Source: DATAUK01 sp036268295 (GTDB lineage Bacteria; Actinomycetota; Actinomycetes; JAFAQI01). From it: a stretch of 64,000 nt of DNA. Positions 7,810 to 15,448 of the stretch are shown here, in pieces; positions within the stretch are counted from its first letter, which is position 1, and every line of letters begins with the position of its first letter. The translations under genes were made by a program, and so were the position numbers. Where the stretch lies: NCBI GenBank assembly GCA_036268295.1, contig DATAUK010000013.1, forward strand, positions 1 to 64,000, given 5' to 3'. The notes under the pieces are model-generated. The model ran no database searches, was not told the origin of the DNA, and saw only the letters and a list, made by a program, of their open reading frames with translations.

Positions 7810-7983
7810 GTGGCCGTTCCGAAGCGCCGGATGTCGCGCAGCAACACGCATTCGCGCCGTTCGCAGTGGAAGGCCAGCGCGCCATCCCTGGTCGCCTGCC
7901 CGCGTTGCCGTCAGCCCAAGCTGCCGCACGTGGCCTGCACGGTGTGCGGCACATACAACGACCGCCAGGTCGTCAAGGTCTGA
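7810..7983 (+). CDS. rpmF: 50S ribosomal protein L32
   Basis: A 57-residue ribosomal protein that reads VAVPKRRMSRSNTHSRRSQW at the N-terminus, the family hallmark. Cysteines at 30, 33, 43 and 46 (CPRC and CTVC) make the zinc ribbon. GTG at 7810 lies two bases after the DUF177 stop. It stops at 7981-7983, 14 bases before the acyl carrier protein ATG. It is easy to miss because it is short. Confidence 0.97.
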   Translation: MAVPKRRMSRSNTHSRRSQWKASAPSLVACPRCRQPKLPHVACTVCGTYNDRQVVKV

Positions 7984-7997
7984 CGGTCGCAGCCGGG

Positions 7998-8252
7998 ATG
8001 GTAGGGGGCGTCGATGCACTTACCGCGGTCCGCAGTGCAGTGGCGATCGTGTGTGACGTCGAGCCCGCCAGCCTGTCCCGCACCACGCGCTTTGCCGACC
8101 TCGGCGCCGATTCGTTGGCGCGGGTGAGCATCGCCGACGTCGTCGAGGCAAGCCTTGCCGAGTCGCTGCACATCGATGACGCGTCGCTCGCCCGGATGGC
8201 GTCGCTCGGCGAGCTGGCCGACTACGCCAGCGCTGCCGTGAATGGTTGTTGA
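7998..8252 (+). CDS. Acyl carrier protein-like protein
   Basis: An 84-residue protein with the carrier-protein pattern: four predicted helices, FADLGADSLARVSI with the phosphopantetheine-attachment serine at residue 39 (DSL 38-40), and acidic residues through helices 2 and 3. ATG at 7998 has no strong ribosome site, but the 14-bp spacing from rpmF suggests coupling. It sits between rpmF and rnc, the place where many bacteria have plsX-acpP. plsX and the fab genes are missing here, so the partner enzymes must be elsewhere. It may serve fatty-acid synthesis or a specialised pathway; the sequence does not decide. Confidence 0.82.
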   Translation: MVGGVDALTAVRSAVAIVCDVEPASLSRTTRFADLGADSLARVSIADVVEASLAESLHIDDASLARMASLGELADYASAAVNGC

Positions 8253-9008
8253 GTGGCCGCCGTGAATGACCGTGTGCTGGGTCAGGGGGAGGACGCCGCG
8301 GCGTTGATCGAGACGCTCGGTGGCGGCGTCGGGCGCGACGGCATCGAGCTGGCGATGACGCATCGCTCGTTTGCCTACGAGAACGGCGGGATGCCGACCA
8401 ACGAGCGGCTGGAGTTCCTTGGCGACTCGGTGCTCGGTGTGGTGATCACCGAGGAGCTCTACCGCCGCCATCCCGACCTCCCCGAAGGGCAGCTGGCCAA
8501 GCTGCGCGCAGCGATCGTCAACTCGCGGGCGCTGGCCGCTGTCGCACGCACTATCGAGCTGGGCCGGTTCGTCAAGCTCGGCCGCGGCGAACAGGCGAGC
8601 GGCGGGCGCGACAAGTCCTCGATCCTCGCCGACGCGGTCGAGGCGATTATCGGTGCCTACTACCTCGACCTCGGCACCGAGCCGACCCGAACCCTCGTGC
8701 TCCGGCTGTTCGCCGACGCCCTCGACGAAGCCGCCCAGCTCGGCGCCGGCCTCGACTGGAAGACCTCGCTGCAGGAGTTGGCCGCAGAACGCTCGCTCGG
8801 CTCGCCGGACTACGTCGTGGCCGAGAGCGGCCCGGACCACCAGAAGTCGTTCCACGCCCGGGTCGTGCTCGGCGCCGAAGCGGTGGGCGAGGGCCGGGGA
8901 AACAGCAAGAAGGAAGCCGAGCAGCTCGCCGCCGAGCAGGCGTGGAACCTGCTCACGGCAGCGGGTGCTGCCAGCACCGCCGCCGCGGCGCTCGATCCCT
9001 CCAGCTGA
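8253..9008 (+). CDS. rnc: Ribonuclease III
   Basis: Double-strand-specific endoribonuclease that processes rRNA precursors and structured messages. The 251-residue protein has the signature NERLEFLGDSVL (50-61) with its acidic metal ligands, the second site KSSILADAVEAIIGAYYLD (about 119-137), and a C-terminal double-stranded RNA-binding domain (about 165-235, including GNSKKEAEQLAAEQAW). GTG at 8253 directly follows the stop of the carrier protein; a second GTG at 8262 is possible. An alanine-rich tail ends the protein. Confidence 0.96.
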   Translation: MAAVNDRVLGQGEDAAALIETLGGGVGRDGIELAMTHRSFAYENGGMPTNERLEFLGDSVLGVVITEELYRRHPDLPEGQLAKLRAAIVNSRALAAVARTIELGRFVKLGRGEQASGGRDKSSILADAVEAIIGAYYLDLGTEPTRTLVLRLFADALDEAAQLGAGLDWKTSLQELAAERSLGSPDYVVAESGPDHQKSFHARVVLGAEAVGEGRGNSKKEAEQLAAEQAWNLLTAAGAASTAAAALDPSS

Positions 9009-9025
9009 TCCGGATTTGACCGACC

Positions 9026-9886
9026 GTGCCTGAGCTCCCCGAGGTCGAGACCGTTCGCGTCGGTCTGGAGCGCGCGATGGTCGGCCGCCGGATCGCCCAG
9101 GTCGCGGTCTTCGGCGCCCGCACGCTGCGGCGCTACCCGCCGGGTGCCGCAGGGTTCACCGCCCGGCTGGCCGGCCGCACCGTGACCGGGGCGCGGCGGC
9201 GGGGCAAATATCTGTGGCTCCCGCTCGATGATGGCACCCAGCTGCTCGCCCATCTCGGGATGTCCGGACAGTTCCTCGAGACTGCGCCGGGCGCGCCCGA
9301 TGCGCCGCATCTTCGCGCGCGGTTCAGCTTCGCCGACGACGGCATGGAGCTGCGCTTCTACGACCAGCGGACCTTCGGCGGGCTTTCGCTCGCGGACGGC
9401 GTCGATGCCGACGGTGTGCCGCTTGACCTCGGTCACGTAGCGCCGGACCCATTGGAGCCGGCGTTCGACCCGGTGGCGTGGTCAGCCGCGTTGCGGCGGC
9501 GTCGTACCGGCGTGAAGCGGGCGATCCTGGACCAGACCCTGATCTCCGGGGTCGGCAACATCTACGCCGACGAGGCGCTCTGGCGCGCCCGGCTGCACTA
9601 CGCGCGGGCCACGGATGGCCTGCGCCGACCGGAGATCGACCGGCTGCTCGAGGCGATCCGCCAGGTGCTCGTTGCCGCGATCGTTGCGGGTGGCACGTCG
9701 TTCGACGCGTTGTACGTCGCGGTCAACGGCGAGAGCGGCTGGTTCGACCGCTCGCTCGAGGTCTACGGCCGCGAAGGTGAGCCATGCTCGCGTTGCGGGA
9801 CGCCGATCATTCGTCAGCACTTCACCAACCGCTCGTCGTACCTGTGTCCGAAGTGTCAACACCGGCCGCGAAACGGACGCTGGTGA
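9026..9886 (+). CDS. mutM: Formamidopyrimidine-DNA glycosylase
   Basis: Removes oxidised purines (8-oxoguanine, FapyG) from DNA by a glycosylase/AP-lyase reaction. The 286-residue protein begins with PELPEVETVR, whose proline 2 is the catalytic nucleophile and glutamate 3 the acid. K61 in RGKYLWLPL is the conserved backbone lysine, and the C-terminal zinc finger is complete (C254, C257, C274, C277). GTG at 9026. The stop overlaps the acyP GTG. Confidence 0.97.
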   Translation: MPELPEVETVRVGLERAMVGRRIAQVAVFGARTLRRYPPGAAGFTARLAGRTVTGARRRGKYLWLPLDDGTQLLAHLGMSGQFLETAPGAPDAPHLRARFSFADDGMELRFYDQRTFGGLSLADGVDADGVPLDLGHVAPDPLEPAFDPVAWSAALRRRRTGVKRAILDQTLISGVGNIYADEALWRARLHYARATDGLRRPEIDRLLEAIRQVLVAAIVAGGTSFDALYVAVNGESGWFDRSLEVYGREGEPCSRCGTPIIRQHFTNRSSYLCPKCQHRPRNGRW

Positions 9887-10182
9887 CGGAGCCCGCGACG
9901 CAGCCGCTGGTGACACCTGCCCGGGTGACCGCCTGGCTGCATGGCCGGGTGCAGGGCGTCGGGATGCGCTGGTGGATCCGGGCGCGGGCGCTCGAGCTCG
10001 GGCTGGTTGGCTGGGCACGCAACCTCGACGACGGTCGGGTCGAGATCGTCGCCGAAGGCCCGGAAGTGTCGTGCCAGGCGCTGCTCGAGGCGCTACGCGG
10101 CGACCCGCCGGGCCGGATCGAGCGCATTGTCCAACGATGGTCCGAGCCCCGCGGCAGCGAGCAGGGCTTCGAGCAACGATGA
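9883..10182 (+). CDS. acyP: Acylphosphatase
   Basis: Hydrolyses acyl phosphates such as acetyl phosphate and carbamoyl phosphate. The 99-residue protein has the active-site pattern GRVQGVGMRWW (21-31) with the phosphate-binding arginine 22, and asparagine 48 in GWARNLDDG. GTG at 9883 gives a normal length for the family and overlaps the mutM stop by four bases. A longer reading beginning at 9784 would overlap mutM by about 100 bp and is not needed. mutM-acyP-smc is a conserved order. Confidence 0.93.
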   Translation: MTEPATQPLVTPARVTAWLHGRVQGVGMRWWIRARALELGLVGWARNLDDGRVEIVAEGPEVSCQALLEALRGDPPGRIERIVQRWSEPRGSEQGFEQR

Positions 10183-10343
10183 TCCTTCTGGCCCCTTGAC
10201 CGGCCCGGATACGGGGTTCACACTGGAAGGACCGCGACGCCTATGTCGCCGCGGATCGAGGTCCGACTGGGGGCCTTACCACCGTCGGGGGACGCCTTAA
10301 CAGGGCGACCACGACACGTCCTCAATGTGGAGGATCAGCAACG
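10183..10343 (+). promoter_or_regulatory. Leader and candidate promoter of the small coiled-coil gene
   Basis: A 161-bp gap. TTGACC at 10196-10201 is followed after 17 bases by CACACT (10219-10224), a plausible -35 with a weak -10. Downstream is a small hairpin GCGAC/GTCGC (10234-10249) and GTGGAGGA just before the next ATG. Nothing else is recognised. Confidence 0.35.
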
Positions 10344-10565
10344 ATGGCGAAGGCTCTAATGGGCCATGTCGGTCATGATCTTGACCTTCGGATGGTCGCT
10401 GAGCTGCGACGGCTGCGTGACCGGGTCCGCACGCTCGAGCTCGAAATTGCACAGCTGCACGCGGAGAACAGCGAGTTGGCGTCAAAGGTCCGGGTCGAGT
10501 CCGACCTGTTAACGCTCTCGGTGCCCGAGCACCGGGTCGGTGAGCGCGAGCCCGCGCTTACCTGA
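10344..10565 (+). CDS. Conserved small coiled-coil protein of the smc locus
   Basis: A 73-residue protein starting MAKALMGHVGHD, with a central coiled coil (about 15-50; RRLRDRVRTLELEIAQLHAE) and a C-terminal EPALT. This arrangement matches a short protein I recall as conserved upstream of smc in actinobacteria; its function is not known to me. ATG is preceded by GGAGG at nine bases. A candidate promoter lies in the 161-bp gap before it. Function not assigned. Confidence 0.75.
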   Translation: MAKALMGHVGHDLDLRMVAELRRLRDRVRTLELEIAQLHAENSELASKVRVESDLLTLSVPEHRVGEREPALT

Positions 10566-10613
10566 GCCGCATGACACGCGGGTCGTGACCACCCGTCGAG
10601 CGGTTGCGTCGGC

Positions 10614-10619
10614 TAACGT
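10614..10619 (+). promoter_or_regulatory. Candidate -10 element for smc
   Basis: TAACGT 48 bases before the smc GTG, in the 102-bp gap after the small coiled-coil gene. No clear -35. A ribosome site GGAG at 10656-10659 fits a leadered message. Confidence 0.3.
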
Positions 10620-10667
10620 GGCGGGCGTACTTCCCAGCCCGTAACCGACGTTTCTGGAGCCCTACGG

Positions 10668-13600
10668 GTGCACCTGAAAAGCCTGACCCTTAGAGGGTTC
10701 AAGTCTTTTGCGTCCTCGACGACGCTGCGTTTCGAGCCGGGCATCACCGTGGTCGTCGGACCCAACGGCTCCGGCAAGTCCAATGTGGTCGACGCGATCG
10801 CCTGGGTGCTCGGCGAGCAGGGCGCGAAATCGTTGCGTGGCGGCAAGATGGAAGACGTCATCTTTGCCGGCACCTCGGGCCGGCCTCCGCTCGGCCGGGC
10901 CGAGGTCGTGCTCACGATCGACAACACCGACGGCGCGCTGCCAATCGAGTTCAGCGAGGTCACCATCACGCGGACGATGTTCCGCAACGGCGGCTCCGAC
11001 TACGCGATCAACGGCAGCCCGTGCCGGCTGCTCGACGTCCAGGAGCTGCTCTCCGACTCGGGCATCGGGCGCGAGATGCACGTCATCGTCGGGCAGGGCC
11101 AGCTCGACGCGATCCTGCACGCCGCTCCGGAGGACCGGCGGGGGTTCATCGAGGAGGCCGCCGGTGTCCTGAAACATCGCAAGCGCAAGGAAAAGGCGCT
11201 GCGCAAGCTCGACGCCATGCAGGCCAACCTCAACCGGCTGCAGGATCTGACCAACGAGCTGCGCCGTCAGCTCAAGCCGCTCGGCCAGCAGGCGGATGTG
11301 GCTCGTCGCGCCAGCGTGATCCAGGCTGATCTTCGCGACTCGCGACTGCGGTTGTACTCCGAGGACCTCTCGGTGCTGCGCACCGCGTTGAACGCCGAGG
11401 TGGCTGACGAGGCCGCGCTGCTCGAACGCCGGGCGCGGGTCGAGGCTGCCGTCGCGGACGCGAGCCGGCGGGAGGCCGAGCTCGAATCCGCTCTCGCCGG
11501 CCAGACGCCGCGGCTGGCCCGCGCCCAGGAGACCTGGTATCGCCTGGCCAGCCTGCGCGAGCGGCTGCGCGGCACCGCATCGCTGGCCGCCGAGCGACAG
11601 CGGCACGTCTCGATCGCGGTCGACATCGACGTTGCGGGCCGCGCCCCGCAGGCCTCGCTGGCCGAGGTCGCGGCGATTCGGGTCGACCAGGACGCAGTTG
11701 CGCAGCGGCTGGTCGACGACCGGGTCCGCCTCGAGACTGCCGAAGCGCAGCGATCTTCACTCGAGGTGCTCCTCGCCACCGAGGACCGCGCGCTGAACGC
11801 CGCGCGGCAGGCGCTCGCCGATCGCCGTGAAGGGCGAGTGCGGCTACACGGCGAGGTCAACGCGCTGCGCACCCGGGCCAGCGCTGCCGGCGATGAGATC
11901 GGGCGGCTGACTGCGGCCTGGGAGGCGGCGCAGGCCAGGTCCGCGGCGGCGCAGGCGCAGTTCGCCGCGCTCGAGAGCGAGATCGCCGGGCTCGACTCCG
12001 GCGAGGTGGACCTAGACGCCGCCTACGAAGCGGCCGCCGCGGCGCTCGGCGCGGCAGAGGAGACCGTCAGCGCACTGCAGGCCGAGGAGCGCGAGATCGA
12101 GCGGCAGCGCAGCGCCGCCGCCGCCCGTCGCGACGCGCTGGGCCTCGGGCTCAACCGCAAGGACGGATCCGGCGCGCTGATCGCCGCCGGTTCGAAGCTG
12201 CCCGGCGTGCTGGGCACGGTTGCCGTCGTCGTCGACGTCGAGGCCGGCTTCGAGACCGCAGTCGCCGCGGCGCTGGGCGCTGCCGCCGACGCGGTCGCGG
12301 TGACGTCGCTCGCCGATGCGGCGGCGGCGATCAGCCTGCTCAAGCGGGAGGACGCCGGCCGCGCCGGCATGCTCGTCGGCGGCGCGGCCGACTCCGGTGA
12401 GAGCTGGCCGGATCTCCCGGCCGGCGCGAGATACGCGATCGACGTCGTCACGGCGCCCGACTTGCTGCGACCGGCGCTTCGGCGGCTGCTCGAGCGCACC
12501 GCGCTGGTCAGCGATGTCGATGCTGCCCAGCGACTGGTGAAGGCATCACCGACGCTGCGGGCGGTCACCGCCGACGGCGATGTGCTCGCCGACGGCTGGT
12601 CGGCGGGCGGGTCATCGGCAGCGCCGTCGTTGCTGGAGGTCCGGGCCGCGCACAGCGAGGCGGAACAGCTGCTCGCCGAGCTGAACCATCGCACCGACCG
12701 GCTCCGGTTCGCGCTGTCCGCGGCGACTGAAGAGGCTGGCCGGGCGCAGGACGAGCTGGATCTCGCCATCTCCGAGCTGCACGAGTCCGACGCCAGGCAG
12801 GCCGCGGTCGCCGAGCGGCTCGGGCAGCTCGGCGCGGCGGCTCGCGCGACGGTGAGCGAGACCGAGCGCTATGCCCGCGGCGTCGACGAAGCCTCGGCGG
12901 CCCGTGATCGTGATCTCGAGGGCCTCGCGGCGCTCGAAGCACGGCTCGAGGCGGCTCAGGCGGCCCCGGATGACGAGGTGCTCGACGAGACCGAGCGCGA
13001 CCGGGTGGCCGGGCTCGTCATCACCGCGCGGGCGAGCGAGGTCGAGGCAAGGCTCGCGGTGCGGACCGGTGAGGAACGCGGCCACGCACTGGCTGACCGG
13101 ATCGAGCAGATCGAGGCGGCGGCGGCCGCCGAGCGCGCGGCCAGAGAACGCGCCGCCGCGGCGGCGCAGCGGCGAGCCCGCGAGGCAGTGGTCGCCGAGG
13201 CGGTCGGGCAGGTCGCCGGCCGCGCCCTCGAGGCGCTCGAGCGATCGCTGGACGCGGCCGCCGCCGAACGCAGCGCCACCGAGGAGCAGCGCACCGTCAC
13301 CGAGGGCGAGCTGCTGGCGGTTCGCGCCGCGGGTCGGGAGCTGGCCGGTGAGCTTGAGACGCTGACCGGCGCGGTCCATCGCGACGAAGTGGCGCGCGCC
13401 GAGCAGCGGCTGCGGATCGAGACCCTTGAGGCGAAGGTCGCCGAGGACTTCGGGCTCGAGCCGGAGACACTGCTCGCGGAGTACGGTCCGGAGGTGGCGG
13501 TGCCGCCGGCTTCCGACGCGCCGGAGGGCAGCGCCGCCGTACCGTATGTGCGGGCCGAGCAGGAGAAGCGCTGGCGGGCCGCCGAACGTGCGCTGGCGCT

Positions 13601-14216
13601 GCTCGGCAAGGTCAACCCGCTGGCGCTGGAGGAGTTTTCCGCGCTCGAGGATCGGCACAAGTTCCTCTCCGACCAGCTCGAGGACCTCAAGGCGTCGCGT
13701 CGCGATCTGCTCGTGGTGATCAAGGAGGTCGACGACCGGGTCCAGCAGGTGTTCCAGGCGGCCTACGAGGATGTCGCTCGGGAGTTCGAGCTGGTCTTCG
13801 GCGTGTTGTTCCCCGGCGGCGCCGGCCGGCTTGTCCTCACCGACCCGGACGACTGGCTGACGACCGGGGTCGACGTCGAGGCGCGACCGCCTGGCAAGAA
13901 GGTCAAGCGGCTGTCGCTGCTTTCCGGCGGAGAGCGGTCGCTCACCGCGATCGCGCTGCTGGTCGCGATCTTCCGGGCCCGGCCCTCACCGTTCTACGTC
14001 CTCGACGAGGTCGAGGCCGCGCTCGACGACCGCAACCTCTCGCGCCTGGTCGACCTGCTCGGCGAGCTCAAGTCGACCTCGCAGCTGATCGTGATCACCC
14101 ATCAGAAGCGCACGATGGAGGTCGCCGACGTGCTGTACGGCGTGTCGATGCGAGGCGACGGCATCACCGAGGTGATCAGCCAGCGACTGCGTGAGCCCGA
14201 GCCGGAGCCGGTCTGA
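10668..14216 (+). CDS. smc: Chromosome segregation SMC ATPase
   Basis: Subunit of the SMC-ScpAB condensin complex that organises and segregates the chromosome. The 1182 residues follow the family plan: N-terminal ATPase half with Walker A GPNGSGKSN (31-39); coiled coil; a hinge with glycine-rich turns (about 500-635); return coiled coil unusually rich in alanine; and a C-terminal half with the ABC signature LSGGER (near 1085) and Walker B VLDEVEAALDD (near 1110). GTG at 10668 gives MHLKSLTLRGFKSFA, the usual start. It ends 14 bp before ftsY. Confidence 0.97.
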   Translation: MHLKSLTLRGFKSFASSTTLRFEPGITVVVGPNGSGKSNVVDAIAWVLGEQGAKSLRGGKMEDVIFAGTSGRPPLGRAEVVLTIDNTDGALPIEFSEVTITRTMFRNGGSDYAINGSPCRLLDVQELLSDSGIGREMHVIVGQGQLDAILHAAPEDRRGFIEEAAGVLKHRKRKEKALRKLDAMQANLNRLQDLTNELRRQLKPLGQQADVARRASVIQADLRDSRLRLYSEDLSVLRTALNAEVADEAALLERRARVEAAVADASRREAELESALAGQTPRLARAQETWYRLASLRERLRGTASLAAERQRHVSIAVDIDVAGRAPQASLAEVAAIRVDQDAVAQRLVDDRVRLETAEAQRSSLEVLLATEDRALNAARQALADRREGRVRLHGEVNALRTRASAAGDEIGRLTAAWEAAQARSAAAQAQFAALESEIAGLDSGEVDLDAAYEAAAAALGAAEETVSALQAEEREIERQRSAAAARRDALGLGLNRKDGSGALIAAGSKLPGVLGTVAVVVDVEAGFETAVAAALGAAADAVAVTSLADAAAAISLLKREDAGRAGMLVGGAADSGESWPDLPAGARYAIDVVTAPDLLRPALRRLLERTALVSDVDAAQRLVKASPTLRAVTADGDVLADGWSAGGSSAAPSLLEVRAAHSEAEQLLAELNHRTDRLRFALSAATEEAGRAQDELDLAISELHESDARQAAVAERLGQLGAAARATVSETERYARGVDEASAARDRDLEGLAALEARLEAAQAAPDDEVLDETERDRVAGLVITARASEVEARLAVRTGEERGHALADRIEQIEAAAAAERAARERAAAAAQRRAREAVVAEAVGQVAGRALEALERSLDAAAAERSATEEQRTVTEGELLAVRAAGRELAGELETLTGAVHRDEVARAEQRLRIETLEAKVAEDFGLEPETLLAEYGPEVAVPPASDAPEGSAAVPYVRAEQEKRWRAAERALALLGKVNPLALEEFSALEDRHKFLSDQLEDLKASRRDLLVVIKEVDDRVQQVFQAAYEDVAREFELVFGVLFPGGAGRLVLTDPDDWLTTGVDVEARPPGKKVKRLSLLSGGERSLTAIALLVAIFRARPSPFYVLDEVEAALDDRNLSRLVDLLGELKSTSQLIVITHQKRTMEVADVLYGVSMRGDGITEVISQRLREPEPEPV

Positions 14217-14230
14217 CAGGATCGTCCGTC

Positions 14231-15448
14231 GTGACCCTCGTGATCATCGTCATCGTCGTCGCGGCCGTGCTCCTCGCCGGCCTTGCCGGCCTCGTCCTCG
14301 CCCCGTCACGACGCCGCGCGCGGCGCGTCGCGCCACCGCCGGCCAAGACAGCGCCGCCGGTCGAGACGGCGCCGCCGGTCGAGACCGCGCCGCCGGCCGC
14401 GCCGAGCGCGCCGCCGGTCGTGGCACCGGTGGAGACGGCGCCGCCCGTCGAACTCACCCCACCGGTCGAGGCACCCGTCGAGACCGCGCCACCGGCCGAA
14501 CCAGTGCTCGATGTCCCACCGCCCTCGGCCGGCCGGCTGGTGCGGCTGCGCGGCCGGCTGTCCGGATCGCAGTCGGCTCTCGGACGTGGCCTGCTCTCGC
14601 TGCTGTCGCGCGACACCATCGACGACGATTTATGGGACGAGGTCGAGGACACCCTGCTGATCGCGGACGTCGGGGTCGCGGCGAGCCGGGACATCGTCGA
14701 ACATCTTCGCGAGCGGGTCCGGGTGCTCGGCACCCGGTCGCCGCACGAGCTGCGCGACCTGCTGCAGGCCGAGCTGCTCGACGCGATCGGCTCCGATGTC
14801 GACCGCGAGCTGCACACCGCATCGCATGGCGACCGGCCAGCGATCGTCCTGGTCGTCGGGGTGAACGGCACCGGCAAAACCACAACCTGCGGCAAGCTGG
14901 CCCGGGTCCTGGTCGGCGACGGCCGGACCGTGGTGCTCGGCGCCGCCGACACCTTTCGCGCCGCCGCCGCCGACCAGCTGACGACCTGGGCCGAGCGGGT
15001 CGGCGCGACCGTCGTCCGCGGACCCGAGGGCTCCGACCCGGCGAGCGTCGCGTTCGACGCCGTACGTGAGGGAACCGCGCTGGGAGTCGACACTGTCGTG
15101 ATCGACACCGCCGGCCGGCTTCACACCAAGACCGGGCTGATGGACGAGCTGAGCAAGCTCAAGCGGGTCGTCGAGCGGCAGGGCACGGTCGACGAGGTGC
15201 TGCTGGTGCTCGACGCCACCACCGGCCAGAACGGGCTGATCCAGGCCCGGCTGTTCGGCGAGGCGGTGGCGATCACCGGGGTGGTGCTGACCAAGCTCGA
15301 CGGGACCGCAAAGGGCGGGATCGTGTTCGCGGTCCAGCGCGAGCTCGGGGTGCCGGTGAAGCTGGTCGGGCTCGGCGAGGGGCCGGACGACCTGGCGCCG
15401 TTCGAGCCGGCGGTGTTCGTCGGTGCGCTGCTCGGGCGCGATGAGTGA
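14231..15448 (+). CDS. ftsY: Signal recognition particle receptor FtsY
   Basis: GTPase that docks the SRP-ribosome complex at the membrane. The 405 residues comprise an N-terminal transmembrane anchor (about 3-25, IIVIVVAAVLLAGLAGLVL), a proline-rich linker built on the repeat APPVET (about 40-95), the NG domain with P loop GVNGTGKTT (about 209-217), DTFRAAAADQL, DTAGRLHTK and TKLDGTAKGG. A membrane anchor is usual in actinobacterial FtsY. GTG at 14231. The last eight bases overlap the glnD start. Confidence 0.97.
   Translation: MTLVIIVIVVAAVLLAGLAGLVLAPSRRRARRVAPPPAKTAPPVETAPPVETAPPAAPSAPPVVAPVETAPPVELTPPVEAPVETAPPAEPVLDVPPPSAGRLVRLRGRLSGSQSALGRGLLSLLSRDTIDDDLWDEVEDTLLIADVGVAASRDIVEHLRERVRVLGTRSPHELRDLLQAELLDAIGSDVDRELHTASHGDRPAIVLVVGVNGTGKTTTCGKLARVLVGDGRTVVLGAADTFRAAAADQLTTWAERVGATVVRGPEGSDPASVAFDAVREGTALGVDTVVIDTAGRLHTKTGLMDELSKLKRVVERQGTVDEVLLVLDATTGQNGLIQARLFGEAVAITGVVLTKLDGTAKGGIVFAVQRELGVPVKLVGLGEGPDDLAPFEPAVFVGALLGRDE
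14351..14515 (+). repeat. Imperfect 18-bp tandem repeat encoding the APPVET linker of FtsY
   Basis: Unit GCGCCGCCGGTCGAGACC, repeated with changes over about 165 bp inside ftsY. The first two copies are nearly identical and later copies diverge. It codes for a flexible Pro/Glu/Thr/Val linker and probably changes length by slippage. Confidence 0.7.

Noticed and set aside
9784..9882. A longer acylphosphatase starting at 9784
   Set aside because: The added N-terminus is antagonistic to the mutM zinc finger reading and lies outside the family; GTG 9883 gives a normal protein.
14351..14515. Tandem repeats that could be mistaken for a CRISPR array
   Set aside because: The 18-bp unit is contiguous, without spacers, stays in frame and encodes the FtsY linker.
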